A stretch of 64,000 nucleotides of DNA from Gp6-AA40 sp963772955. Lineage in GTDB: Bacteria > Acidobacteriota > Vicinamibacteria > Vicinamibacterales > UBA2999. The DNA is taken from the NCBI GenBank assembly GCA_963772955.1, contig CAVYZF010000003.1, forward strand, positions 186,001-250,000. The letters are read 5' to 3'. Shown one piece after another: positions 55,701-63,860 of this stretch. The translations under genes and the position numbers were made by a program. Each line of letters begins with the position of its first letter. Within the stretch, counting starts at the first letter, position 1. The notes under the pieces were generated by a model. It ran no database searches and was not told the DNA's origin. It saw only the letters and a program-made list of their open reading frames with translations.

Positions 55701-56113
55701 CGGCGGAGCGAACTCGGCGCTTCGATCACGGGACCAGACGCCTGTCCCAACGCCGCCTGCGCACGCGACGTCAGCACAAGCTGCACATCCAACGGGACGT
55801 CGCACGAATCAGCTGTGACAGCGAGTGTCTGTTCGAAGCGAGCGAACGCAGCGAGCTCTGCGGACACCAGGAACTCGCCCTCCGGGACCCTCAGGCGGTA
55901 GGCACCGTTCGGGTCAGTGGATGTGGCGGCCACGACCTGACCTTCACGCGTCGCGGTGACCGACACCCCGGGCAGCGCGGTGCCCGAGTTCACCACGCGG
56001 CCAACGATCGCGCAGACGGGACGCGGGGCCTGTGCCGGCAGAGCCAGCAGAACCCCTCCGCCCACGAGCACCAGGCTCGACAGCGCGACGATCACCCTCG
56101 GGAATGCTTTCAT
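52712..56113 (-). CDS. Giant OAR-type TonB-dependent receptor
   Basis: 1133 residues starting MKAFPRVIVALSSLVLVGGGVLLALPAQA. Carboxypeptidase-regulatory domain about 33-115 (CAIVGRVVNSGTALPGVSVTATREGQVVAATSTDPNGAYRLRVPEGEFLV), then plug-like parts interrupted by a Gly/Phe/Pro-rich region (about 245-300: GGPGGFGPGPQGGPGGFG type) absent from ordinary receptors, and a long OAR-like barrel (TTFFVNYSGGHSTNLVDQYATVPSEAMRAGDFSSLS, VRYEGVRPFTEAKGRMVNLD, LSSFDRRHQLTGNLQIDLPFG) ending VRFRF. OAR proteins are common in Acidobacteria but substrates are mostly unknown. The ATG at 56113 is chosen for its signal peptide. Operon with the VWA protein; divergent from a two-component system. Confidence 0.85.
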   Translation of the reverse strand: MKAFPRVIVALSSLVLVGGGVLLALPAQAPRPVCAIVGRVVNSGTALPGVSVTATREGQVVAATSTDPNGAYRLRVPEGEFLVSAELAAFARFEQTLAVTADSCDVPLDVQLVLTSRAQAALGQASGPVIEAPSSLRRPNRLGAGAGQPGGQPRFSQLQLVQSNAAAAADNSSTSIDDGDPATRLLPPGFSAEASTSVVAVTGEAVNLDRGQLRDRLEALGRGEFAAAGAQPPEGFGPRFGGPGGGPGAFPGAQAGTGGPGGFGPGPQGGPGGFGARGGGGFFGRGRGGNTLQGSANYNFGGSVLDASPYPLRANSQTDPSYARQQFGATIGGPLRIPGVYDGTRTTFFVNYSGGHSTNLVDQYATVPSEAMRAGDFSSLSVGPVDPTTGLPFGGGVIPQSRLDPSALALLGYIPIPNLPGVTQNYRRSATALSTSDGIDVRVTHNFSATPARGGGPFGRGGGFGRGGGGGGRGGRSGTAVVLNAQLQYRHNDADVVNVFQLLGGANIGSSWSVPVSLNILRNRWVHNLQVTGTRSRSSTRNAFAGAFDVAGNAGIAGVATHPFEWGVPNLSFSSLTSVRDAAPSARTDRRIQMTYSATRPVRAHAFRIGGDFRMDDSDGVSNSDARGTFVFTGLYSAPGQIVRSYGLDFADFLLGSPQQASVQYTDGVALRGRAFSLFAQDDWRVRGNLTFNLGVRYEGVRPFTEAKGRMVNLDAALDFTAVDPVLAGGSGLYTGEFPSSLVYPDYDNVAPRVGLAWRVTPRTIVRSGFGISFNNGAYAAIARQLSAQPPFAVTSTNVGSTTDPLMLSDAFANVDASTTTNNFGVDKNYQLGVIQTWNLDVNRNAGRGWQFGAGYTGTRGTHLDVLRAPNRDPAGLRIEGVQAFLWQSSEGASILHAGTFRLRKQQSRGVGGSLSYTLAKSRDDASSIGGGGRVVAQDDRNLEAEWGLSSFDRRHQLTGNLQIDLPFGPNRQWLTTGGGWAALFGGWSMSAAFTAQSGTPFTARLVGATSDVARGTNGTLRADYTGAPISIDEPTLLRFFNTSAFAVPATGAFGSAARNTIVGPASQQVDASLTRDVRLSNTQVISIQLQATNVLNTVRFGAIDSVVNSPTFGQVVTIRPMRTVQLGVRFRF

Positions 56114-56232
56114 TCGCGTAATTCGCCCATGATCCTCACACGCACATGGCAGCGGGGTGAAAATCGCGGCTGCCATCGTTTCGTCACTTGTGAATCACAG
56201 CCTTACCACGGCCGGGCGCTAGACTGAGGACT

Positions 56233-56973
56233 GTGGCTAGCCCAGTCAGTCCCCCAGTCAGTCCCCGTCCGAACGTCCTCGTGGTCGAGGACGAGGCCAA
56301 CATCCGAGAGCTCGTCGCGCTGCATCTCCGGCTCGAAGAGCTCATCCCCGTCGAATCATCTGACGGCGACAGCGGCCTTTCCGCTGCCCGCTCGCGCAAG
56401 TTCGACCTGATCATTCTCGACCTGATGCTCCCAGGCCTCGACGGCGTCACCGTGTGCCGGGCGATCCGTCGCGATTCACCGAATGCAGACACCCCGATCC
56501 TCATGCTCACCGCCAGGCGCGAAGAGTCCGACAAAGTACTCGGTCTCGATAGCGGCGCCGACGACTACCTGACGAAACCCTTCGGCATTCGCGAACTGCT
56601 CGCGCGCGTCAGAGCGTTGCTTCGTCGAGGTGAGGCCTCGCAGGCCCGCGCAGCTGCCGGGACAAGCACAGGACCAGTGACGTACAAGCACATTGAGGTC
56701 GATCCGGCGCGCAGGCGCGTCCGGGTCGGGAGCCGCGATATCGGGCTGACCTTCAATGAGTTCGAACTGCTGTACGTGCTCATCAGCCATCCTGGCATCG
56801 TCTTCAGCCGCGAGTCGCTGCTCAGCAAAGTCTGGAAGGACCAGACGTTTGTCACCGTCCGCAGCGTCGATACGCTGGTGAAACGACTACGCAAGAAGAT
56901 CGAATCGCAGCCGGCTGATCCCGGCGTGATCCTGACCGTGTGGGGGGCCGGCTACAAGGCGGCTGATGTCTAG
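56233..56973 (+). CDS. OmpR-family response regulator
   Basis: 246 residues. Receiver with ED20-E21 (VVEDEANIRELV), Asp63 (IILDLMLPG) and YLTKPFGIRELLARVRALLRRG; winged helix about 145-240 with DIGLTFNEFELLYVLISHPGIVFSRESLLSKVWKDQTFVTVRSVDTLVKRLRKKIE. The N-terminal 12 residues are Ser/Pro-rich. GTG start with GAGG before it. It overlaps the following histidine kinase gene by 8 bp, so they form a pair. Target unknown; the divergent OAR receptor operon is the nearest candidate. Confidence 0.9.
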   Translation: MASPVSPPVSPRPNVLVVEDEANIRELVALHLRLEELIPVESSDGDSGLSAARSRKFDLIILDLMLPGLDGVTVCRAIRRDSPNADTPILMLTARREESDKVLGLDSGADDYLTKPFGIRELLARVRALLRRGEASQARAAAGTSTGPVTYKHIEVDPARRRVRVGSRDIGLTFNEFELLYVLISHPGIVFSRESLLSKVWKDQTFVTVRSVDTLVKRLRKKIESQPADPGVILTVWGAGYKAADV

Positions 56974-58522
56974 GCTGCAGTGGCACCGAAGTCTCTACTG
57001 GCGCATCGCGCTGGGCCTCTTCGCATTCCTCGCCTTGATGCTCGCCGCTCAGGGCGCGCTCTTTCTCTGGATGACCGATCGCATCGCCGGCTCGATGCCG
57101 GCGCGATCGCCTCGCCGGCTCGCGGCGCTCGTGGGGTCGGACGTCAGCGCGGCCCTGAACACGAACCCGGACCTCGACCTCCACCTCTATCTCCCCGAGC
57201 AATTCGGCGAGATCCTTCAGACGTTCGTCATCGTCATGCGCGACGGGCGAATGTTTTCGAATCACAACGATGTCCCTGAGGCTCTGCTCGAAGAGGTTCG
57301 AGAGGAACAGCGCTTCATCAATGAGCGGCCGAGAGGTTTCGGGCGTCGTGGCGGCGGTCCCGGTCCCTTTGGCGGCGGCCCGGGCGGACCGTTCGATGCG
57401 GGCCCGGGCGGTCCTCCTCCACCGCCACCAAACGGCGAGCCAGACGGCGATCGTCCACCGCCACGCCGGCCGCCACGGCGCGGTGAATTCGCCCCGATTG
57501 TCGTCAGCGGCATGCCGGTCGGCCGCGTCATCGTGCTGCCTGGTGGCCCATCGTTCTGGAGAATCCTCACGAGGCTTGGTCCAACGATGGCGCCAGTTGC
57601 GGCGGGCGTGCTTGGCGTCGGCATGGTCGTCATCGCGTTCGTCGTCTTCGGGCCCGCGCGTCGACGACTGAGAGCCGTTCAAGATGCAACCGAGCGACTC
57701 GGCGCCGGCGATCTGGATGCACGCGCGCCCGACAGTGGCGGCGACGAGGTTGCGGCAGTCGCGCGATCGTTCAACAAGATGGCGGAGGAGCTCGCGAGTC
57801 GTGCGCGCGCGCTCGAGGCGTCCGACGGCGCCCGTCGCCAATTGCTCGCAGATGTGTCACACGAGTTGATGACACCTCTCACAGCGATGCGTGGCTACAT
57901 CGAGACGCTCGGCATGTCCGAACTGAAACTCGATGGTCCCACTCGCGAACGCTACCTGCGCATCGTCACCGACGAGACCCATCGACTGGAACACATCATC
58001 GGTGACCTGCTCGACCTCGCGCGCCTCGAAGGCGGTGGCACGTCGATGCGTCGAGAGCGCGTGGACGTGAAAGCGATCTTCGGGCGCGTTGCCGCACGAC
58101 ATGAACGCGAGTTGCAGGAACGGGGTATTCGGCTCGTTCAGCGCGTAGAGCCTGGCGCCGAGGTCGTCGTCGGTGACTCGGATCGGCTGGAGCAGGCGCT
58201 GCAGAACCTCGCCGCGAATGCGCTGCGTCATACCCCAGAGAGTGGCGAGATCACGCTGAGTAGTTCTCCCGTGGCGGACGGCTTGATGTTGAGCGTTCGT
58301 GACACGGGTGGAGGGATCCCGGACGAGCATCTGCCGCTCATCTTCGAGCGCTTCTACAAGGTCGATGCTGCTCGGAAGGCTGCCGGCGGAAGCGGGCTCG
58401 GGCTCTCGATCGTCAAGGCCATCGTCGAGCGCCATGGTGGCCGCATCAGCGCGCGGAACGACAATGGCGCAGTGTTCGAAATCGTTCTCCCGTCTGAGCA
58501 AAATCCCGTCCACGCATCGTGA
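56966..58522 (+). CDS. Sensor histidine kinase with Gly/Pro-rich periplasmic loop
   Basis: 518 residues. Membrane span 11-33, periplasmic domain 34-205, second span 206-230, HAMP about 231-285 (RRLRAVQDATERLGAGDLDARAP), HisKA with His299 (ADVSHELMTPLTAMRGYIETLG), HATPase (NLAANALRHTPESGEI, DTGGGIPDEHLPLIFERFYKVDAARKAAGGSGLGLSIVKAIVERHGG). The periplasmic part holds an uninterrupted 50-residue Gly/Pro/Arg stretch (about 123-172) resembling the Gly-rich region of the divergent receptor. It should phosphorylate the overlapping response regulator. Signal unknown. Confidence 0.88.
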   Translation: MSRLQWHRSLYWRIALGLFAFLALMLAAQGALFLWMTDRIAGSMPARSPRRLAALVGSDVSAALNTNPDLDLHLYLPEQFGEILQTFVIVMRDGRMFSNHNDVPEALLEEVREEQRFINERPRGFGRRGGGPGPFGGGPGGPFDAGPGGPPPPPPNGEPDGDRPPPRRPPRRGEFAPIVVSGMPVGRVIVLPGGPSFWRILTRLGPTMAPVAAGVLGVGMVVIAFVVFGPARRRLRAVQDATERLGAGDLDARAPDSGGDEVAAVARSFNKMAEELASRARALEASDGARRQLLADVSHELMTPLTAMRGYIETLGMSELKLDGPTRERYLRIVTDETHRLEHIIGDLLDLARLEGGGTSMRRERVDVKAIFGRVAARHERELQERGIRLVQRVEPGAEVVVGDSDRLEQALQNLAANALRHTPESGEITLSSSPVADGLMLSVRDTGGGIPDEHLPLIFERFYKVDAARKAAGGSGLGLSIVKAIVERHGGRISARNDNGAVFEIVLPSEQNPVHAS

Positions 58523-58642
58523 CAGCTGTCGCCGCAGAGCGACGCAGGCACCGATAGCCCGCTACGTTTACAATGAAATTCGGCTCACGGCCGCGGCACG
58601 ACCGTTGCCTAAGTAAGTAGTGGGATTATCCCGGAGGTCACC

Positions 58643-59599
58643 GTGACCGTAGGCAAACGAACCACATCTGCGGCCGTCGTGGCAGCCGCACTCCTTCTTC
58701 TGCCGGGCCTCGCCCAGGCACAACGACAAGCAACTTCGCGACAGGCGGTTCCGCGTCCTGTTCCCTCCCGGCCTGTTTATGGGGGCGGCGGCGCGTATCG
58801 CGGGCCCGCTGTCTATCGATCGTATTACGCCAGCCCGTATTGGTATGGCGGGTACTACCCGTACTACGGCTACGGTTACCGCTATCCGTTCGCGTTCTCG
58901 GTCGGATTCGGATGCTGTGGTTATGGGTATTACGGTTACCCCTACTACGGCTACGGCTATCCGTACGGCTACGCTTATGACTCGAGCGCATCGCTCCGTC
59001 TTCAGGTGGAACCGCGCGAGGCCGAGGTCTTCGTCGACGGCTACTACGCGGGCACCGTGGATGACTTCGACGGCACCTTCCAGCGGCTGCATGTCGAGCC
59101 GGGCGAACACGATCTCGAGCTGTTCATGCCGGGCCATCGCAGCTATCAGCAGAAGGTGTACACACAGCCTGGCAAGACATTCAACGTGCGCCACGAGATG
59201 GCGCAGCTCGCACCTGGTGATGCGGAGCCTGTGCGTCCTGCCGGGAGGCCTCGACCAACGAATCCTCCTCCGTCGCGGTCGCCGCGTTACGCGCCGAATG
59301 AGGAGCGAGATCATGACCCAGGTGCGATTGTTCCGGAACAGGGACCGGAACCGGATCGAGGCCAGCGATCGGAGTTTGGATCGCTCGCGCTTCGCGTACA
59401 GCCGGGCGATGCGAACATCATGATCGATGGTGAGCCGTGGGAGAACTCCGGGGACAACGAGCGGTTCATCCTGCAACTGGGTCCCGGTGTCCACAACGTG
59501 CAGATTCGCAAGGACGGATATCGGACCTACATGACCGATATCACTGTGCGCCCCGGCCAGACGACGACGCTCAACGTGGCGATGACGCCGAATAAGTAG
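58643..59599 (+). CDS. PEGA-domain exported protein with Tyr-rich region
   Basis: 318 residues with signal peptide MTVGKRTTSAAVVAAALLLLPGLAQA and a GGAGGT site before the GTG. A Tyr/Gly/Pro-rich stretch (about 45-110, repeating YYGYGY patterns) precedes two PEGA domains: residues about 112-190 (LRLQVEPREAEVFVDGYYAGTVDDFDGTFQRLHVEPGEHDLELFMPGHRSYQQKV) and about 243-316 (LALRVQPGDANIMIDGEPW...RKDGYRTYMTDITVRPGQTT). PEGA proteins are cell-surface or S-layer-like. The TAG stop is the first unit of a TAGGCGG repeat array. Confidence 0.82.
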   Translation: MTVGKRTTSAAVVAAALLLLPGLAQAQRQATSRQAVPRPVPSRPVYGGGGAYRGPAVYRSYYASPYWYGGYYPYYGYGYRYPFAFSVGFGCCGYGYYGYPYYGYGYPYGYAYDSSASLRLQVEPREAEVFVDGYYAGTVDDFDGTFQRLHVEPGEHDLELFMPGHRSYQQKVYTQPGKTFNVRHEMAQLAPGDAEPVRPAGRPRPTNPPPSRSPRYAPNEERDHDPGAIVPEQGPEPDRGQRSEFGSLALRVQPGDANIMIDGEPWENSGDNERFILQLGPGVHNVQIRKDGYRTYMTDITVRPGQTTTLNVAMTPNK

Positions 59600-59673
59600 G
59601 CGGTAGGCGGTAGACGGAAACAGCAAGAACCAGAAGTTCTTACTGCAGACCGCCTACTGCATACTGCCTACTT
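59596..59673. repeat. TAGGCGG inverted heptamer array between convergent genes
   Basis: GTAGGCG, GTAGGCG, GTAGACG, a 25-bp centre, then inverted CCGCCTACTGCATACTGCC. It supplies the stop codon of both the PEGA gene (+) and the tannase gene (-). Together with 23655-23706 it suggests a role in ending convergent transcripts. Confidence 0.75.
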
Positions 59674-61176
59674 CACAGTACAAACGAAGTTTTCGGCATC
59701 GTCAACGCTTCCGCTGCCCTTGTATTTCGCAACAGCCGGCCACGCGCAGAGCGGGCGCGTACGATCGACCTTGCCGTCACGCACGCGTGAGGCGTTGATC
59801 TGTTCCGGCGCCTTGCCGCCGTCTCTCCACGCATCGAGTGCGGCAACCATATCGAACGTGCTCGTGCCGTTGCCCCCTCCGCAGTGCCCCATCCCCGGAA
59901 CCATGAAGACGCGCACCGCGTCTTTCGCACCGCTCGTCTTCTGCTGAATCTGGCCGTAGTACTTCACCAGGTTCCCTGGCGGAATGCCGGGCTCGGCCCA
60001 GCCCTGATACAGGATCAGCTTGCCGCCACGTGTCGTGAAGCGACTGAGATTGGTCTCGGTCGCATCGAAGACAAGATTGCCTCCCTTGCCCGCACGCTCC
60101 ACGTCGGAGTCGTAGTTCAACGTCTTCGGATCCCAGTTGGGATCCTTGAAGACGATGTACTTGAAGTAGTCCACGGCGTAGCCGACAGGAACCGGGTTCC
60201 AGCCGAGTTCGCTCCCGCGCTCCAGCCCCGCAAAAATGTGCTGACCAGTTCGCGGGTTTGAAGCACCCGCATAGATCCGACGCACACCATCGACCTGCGC
60301 CTGCGCGAGACAGGAAGCGCTGTCGCCCCCCTGCTTGCACGCGAGCACCTGCGGATCGAACTTGCACGCGAGCGGATTCTCGAGCACCCCATCTTTCGCG
60401 CCATCGAGTTCATCGCACGCGTTGAGCACCGCGTCGTGCAGCATCGTGAGCGTCTCGCGCGGGAGCGCCGATGCCGGGTCGCCGAGCGCCTGCGCGAACC
60501 AGATCTGACCGAAAGCCTGCGTGGACGTGTGGCTCGCTGGCGCGCCACCAACGATGCCGTCGAAGTCGTCGGGATAACGCTGTGCGGCCGTGACCGCCTG
60601 ACGACCGCCGGTTGAGCATCCGTTGAAGTACGAAAGCTTCGGCGCATCGCCGAAGAGTCCCTTCACCGTCGCCTTCGCGGCGACGGTCGTTTCGTGAATC
60701 GCGCGATGCGCGAAGTCGATCAGCACATCGTCATTCGCAAACGTGTTGGGCGACGGCCCTGTGTGCCCGGTGTCGGTGCTGGCCGCGGCATAACCCGCTG
60801 CGAGCGCATTGGCCATCGCCGGATAACTGATCGTTCCGGCGAATCCGCCGTTGCCAACTACCTGCAGCTTGCCGTTCCACCCTGACGATGGCAGCCAGAC
60901 TTCGGCCTTGATGTCGGACTGCGCACCGGGTTTGAGCGTGACGGCAACGCGGCAAAACGACAGCAGCTTCGCAAACGGATTCTGGCCACCGGGCCCGCCG
61001 GCGCGGCCGGTTGGCGGCGTGAACGCACCGGGAGCAACAGTTTGCGCAAGCGTCACCGTGCCATGAGGTACAGCGAGCGACGTCAGGCTCTCGCATGTTG
61101 CCGCGAGTGCGGACGATGCCGACGCAACAAAGACTCCAGCAATGAGAGCAATCAAGGCGCTTCGAGTCGATCTCAT
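59668..61176 (-). CDS. Tannase/feruloyl esterase family hydrolase, secreted
   Basis: 502 residues from this ATG (17 codons of upstream frame look non-coding); signal peptide MRSTRSALIALIAGVFVASASSALA. The catalytic Ser is in YFNGCSTGGRQ (Ser188), preceded by the cap, with late RVFMVPGMGHCGGGNGTSTFD containing the His and the paired Cys that is disulfide-bonded to the Cys beside the nucleophile in this family (CS-D-HC motif; GCS and GHC). The calcium-binding region ACDELDGAKDGVLENPLAC is also complete. It hydrolyses aromatic esters such as gallates or ferulates. The stop is inside a TAGGCAG array. Divergent from a DHA2 MFS pump. Confidence 0.88.
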   Translation of the reverse strand: MRSTRSALIALIAGVFVASASSALAATCESLTSLAVPHGTVTLAQTVAPGAFTPPTGRAGGPGGQNPFAKLLSFCRVAVTLKPGAQSDIKAEVWLPSSGWNGKLQVVGNGGFAGTISYPAMANALAAGYAAASTDTGHTGPSPNTFANDDVLIDFAHRAIHETTVAAKATVKGLFGDAPKLSYFNGCSTGGRQAVTAAQRYPDDFDGIVGGAPASHTSTQAFGQIWFAQALGDPASALPRETLTMLHDAVLNACDELDGAKDGVLENPLACKFDPQVLACKQGGDSASCLAQAQVDGVRRIYAGASNPRTGQHIFAGLERGSELGWNPVPVGYAVDYFKYIVFKDPNWDPKTLNYDSDVERAGKGGNLVFDATETNLSRFTTRGGKLILYQGWAEPGIPPGNLVKYYGQIQQKTSGAKDAVRVFMVPGMGHCGGGNGTSTFDMVAALDAWRDGGKAPEQINASRVRDGKVDRTRPLCAWPAVAKYKGSGSVDDAENFVCTVK

Positions 61177-61214
61177 GCGGCGGAGTGTAGCCCAGTTTCT
61201 GGTACGCTGAGGAC

Positions 61215-62738
61215 GTGTCTCAGCCAACCCCTCATCTTCAGGTCAGCCTTCCTCGTCGACGAGCCATAACGGCCGGACTCCTCCTTGGAATGAGCCTCGG
61301 CGCGCTCGAGGCCACAGTCGTCAGCACGGCGATGCCAACGGTCATCGCAACGCTCGGCGGGCTGGCTCACTACAGCTGGGTGTTCTCGGCCTACCTGCTC
61401 ACCTCGACGGCGTCGGTTCCGATCTGGGGGCGACTCTCTGATCTCTACGGCAGGCGACGCATGTACCTGCTTGGCGTCGCCGTGTTTCTGGTCGGCTCGG
61501 TCATGGCGGGCGCGGCCACGAGCATGTTCACCTTGATCGCGGCGCGCGCCATTCAGGGACTCGGCGCCGGCGCGATCATCCCGATGAGCATGACGATCGT
61601 CGGTGAGCTGTACACGCTCTCGGAGCGCGCCCGCACACAGGCGCTCTTCAGCGGTGTCTGGGGTGTGGCATCAATCGCTGGCCCGCTGGTCGGCGGATAC
61701 ATCACCGATGCGCTGTCGTGGCGATGGGTCTTTTATCTGAACGTGCCCTTCGGCTTCTGTTGCATGGCGGTGATCGCGCTCGCCTATCCGGCATCACGAA
61801 TCACCCGCCAGGTGCAGGTCGACTGGCTCGGTGCGGCTCTCCTCTTCTCCGGCATCAGCACGCTCCTGATTGCCATCGGCGGAGACGCAGGATCGAGGCT
61901 GTTGTGGCTCGCGGCGACGGTCATCCTGCTCGGCGGCTTCGTCGTCGCGCAGCGTCGAGCGGTCGAGCCGATCCTTCCGCTCTCGCTCGTGAAGCTGCCC
62001 GTCATCTCGCGCACGATCGTCGTGGTCTTCCTCGTCGGGATCGCGATGTTCGGCGCCATCGCCTTCATCCCGCTGTTCGTGCAGAGCGTCCAGGGCGGGA
62101 CGGCCACGCAGGCGGGCCAGGTACTCACCCCGCTGTTTCTGGGATGGGTGGTCATGTCGATCGTCGGTGCGCGCGTCACCGTGCGGATTGGCTACCGCGT
62201 GTCGGCCATCGGGGGCAGCATCCTGATGACTGCCGGGTTCCTCGGGCTCAGTTTGCTCGACAGCCATTCACCTCGAATGTTGCTGCTGGTGAGCTGCACG
62301 ATTCTCGGCGCAGGCATGGGGACGCAGATGCTCTCGCTGTTGCTCGCGGTCCAGCACGCGGTCGATCGCACCCAGCTCGGGCTGGCCACCTCGCTCAACC
62401 AGTTCTCACGCAGTGTTGGCGCGGCGCTCGGCGTGTCGGTCATGGGCGCGATCCTCGCGCGCGGCCTTGCGGGACTCGCACTGCCTGGTGGCGCGGAAGG
62501 CGCGCTGGTGTCCGGGGCCATCGCACTCTCAGGCCCCGCGCGCGATCAGTTCGCGGCTGCACTCCATCGCGTCTTCATGGCGGGAGCGGTCGTCTCGGGT
62601 GCGGGCCTTCTGGCCACGATGTTCCTCCCGCCGGTGTCCTTCTCACATGGGGTACCTGCGGCCGCCGGCGAACAGCTGCTCGAAGCGGAGATGACGAATC
62701 TCCAACCCGACGACGAACCGATCGCAATCAACGAATGA
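61215..62738 (+). CDS. MFS transporter, DHA2 (EmrB/QacA) family
   Basis: 507 residues with 14 predicted membrane segments. The 14-TM DHA2 opening GLLLGMSLGALEATVVSTAMPTVIATLGGLAHYSWVFSAYLLTSTASVPIWGRLSDLYGRRRMYLLGVAVFLVGSVMAG contains the MFS signature; RTQALFSGVWGVASIAGPLVGGYITDALSWRWVFYLNVPFG and PMSMTIVGELYT follow. Members export drugs, dyes or organic acids by proton antiport. GTG start. Divergent from the tannase gene (38 bp), so it might export products or inhibitors related to aromatic esters, but that is only context. Confidence 0.9.
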   Translation: MSQPTPHLQVSLPRRRAITAGLLLGMSLGALEATVVSTAMPTVIATLGGLAHYSWVFSAYLLTSTASVPIWGRLSDLYGRRRMYLLGVAVFLVGSVMAGAATSMFTLIAARAIQGLGAGAIIPMSMTIVGELYTLSERARTQALFSGVWGVASIAGPLVGGYITDALSWRWVFYLNVPFGFCCMAVIALAYPASRITRQVQVDWLGAALLFSGISTLLIAIGGDAGSRLLWLAATVILLGGFVVAQRRAVEPILPLSLVKLPVISRTIVVVFLVGIAMFGAIAFIPLFVQSVQGGTATQAGQVLTPLFLGWVVMSIVGARVTVRIGYRVSAIGGSILMTAGFLGLSLLDSHSPRMLLLVSCTILGAGMGTQMLSLLLAVQHAVDRTQLGLATSLNQFSRSVGAALGVSVMGAILARGLAGLALPGGAEGALVSGAIALSGPARDQFAAALHRVFMAGAVVSGAGLLATMFLPPVSFSHGVPAAAGEQLLEAEMTNLQPDDEPIAINE

Positions 62739-62752
62739 GCTGAACTGCGTTT

Positions 62753-62780
62753 ACTCCCACGCTCGAACTCCCAATCCGAC
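62753..62780. repeat. ACTCCCA heptamer array before the aldo/keto reductase start
   Basis: ACTCCCA, CGCTCGA, ACTCCCA, ATCCGAC, then G and ATG. It ends one base before the aldo/keto reductase start and covers the ribosome-site position; no purine-rich site is present on the + strand. Confidence 0.6.
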
Positions 62781-62781
62781 G

Positions 62782-63816
62782 ATGGAACAACGACAACTTG
62801 GCGCGTCTGGTCTCATGGTTCCCGTCCTGAGCTTCGGGACCGGAACGTTCGGCGGCGGTAACAGCGAATTCTTCAGAGCCTGGGGCGCGAACAACGCTGA
62901 AGGTGCGACGCGACTCGTGGACATCTGCCTCGACGCCGGGCTCACGATGTTCGATTCATCGAACATCTACTCGGCGGGTCAGGCCGAAGAGATCCTCGGC
63001 CAGGCGATCAAAGGCCGGCGCGATCGCGTGCTCATCTCGACAAAGGGCACATTCCGGGCCGGGCCAGGACCCAACGACGTCGGCTCGTCGCGCCAGCACC
63101 TCATTCGCGCGGTCGAAGGGAGCCTTCGCCGGCTCAATACCGACTACATCGACCTCTATCAACTGCACGGCTTCGATGCCTTGACGCCCATCGAGGAACA
63201 GATCGGTACGCTCGACGACCTGGTGAAGGCCGGTAAGATTCGATACATCGGCTGCTCGAACTACTCCGGCTGGCACCTGATGAAGTCGCTTGCGGTGTCG
63301 GAACGATACGGCTGGTCACGCTACGTCGCGCACCAGGCGTACTACTCGCTCATCGGCCGCGACTTCGAGTGGGAGTTGATGCCGCTCGCATTGGACCAGC
63401 GCGTCGGCACGGTGGTGTGGAGTCCGCTTGGCTGGGGACGGCTCACTGGCAAGATTCGACGAGGCCAGCCGCTGCCTGAGACGAGTCGCCTGCATAGTCA
63501 GGTCGTCATCGACTACGGTCCGCCGGTCGAGAACGAGGCGCTCTACAAGGTTGTCGATGCGCTCGATCTTGTCGCCGCCGAAACCGGGAAGAGCGTGCCT
63601 CAAGTTGCTCTGAATTGGCTGCTCCGGCGCCCCTCGGTCGCTACGCTCATCATCGGCGCGCGCAACGAGGAGCAATTGAGGCAGAATCTCGGTGCCATCG
63701 GATGGAGCCTCTCGCCCGAGCAGGTGGCCACGCTCGACGCCGCCAGCACAACGACGCCGGCCTATCCGTATTGGCACCAGAACGGCTTCCGGGAGAGAAA
63801 TCGGTCTCCGGTGTAA
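62782..63816 (+). CDS. Aldo/keto reductase family oxidoreductase
   Basis: 344 residues, TIM-barrel, NADPH-dependent. Typical of the YajO/MocA-like subgroup: MEQRQLGASGLMVPVLSFGTGTFGGG, the catalytic Asp-Tyr pair (FDSSNIYSAGQAEEILGQAIKGRRDRVLISTKGTF, residues Asp54 and Tyr59), GCSNYSGWHLMKSLAVSERYG, and VVWSPLGWGRLTGKIRRGQPLPETSRL. The Lys and His of the tetrad (STKGTF; YQLHGFD) are present. It reduces aldehydes or sugars; the natural substrate is unknown. Confidence 0.9.
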   Translation: MEQRQLGASGLMVPVLSFGTGTFGGGNSEFFRAWGANNAEGATRLVDICLDAGLTMFDSSNIYSAGQAEEILGQAIKGRRDRVLISTKGTFRAGPGPNDVGSSRQHLIRAVEGSLRRLNTDYIDLYQLHGFDALTPIEEQIGTLDDLVKAGKIRYIGCSNYSGWHLMKSLAVSERYGWSRYVAHQAYYSLIGRDFEWELMPLALDQRVGTVVWSPLGWGRLTGKIRRGQPLPETSRLHSQVVIDYGPPVENEALYKVVDALDLVAAETGKSVPQVALNWLLRRPSVATLIIGARNEEQLRQNLGAIGWSLSPEQVATLDAASTTTPAYPYWHQNGFRERNRSPV

Positions 63817-63823
63817 CTCTGTA

Positions 63824-63847
63824 ATGCAAAATGCAAAAGGCAAAAAG
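63824..63847. repeat. ATGCAAA heptamer array
   Basis: ATGCAAA, ATGCAAA, AGGCAAA, AAG in 7-bp register between the reductase and creatininase genes. The only A/T-rich array in the window; AGGGA at its right edge could serve as ribosome site. Confidence 0.6.
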
Positions 63848-63860
63848 GGAATTCAAAGTT

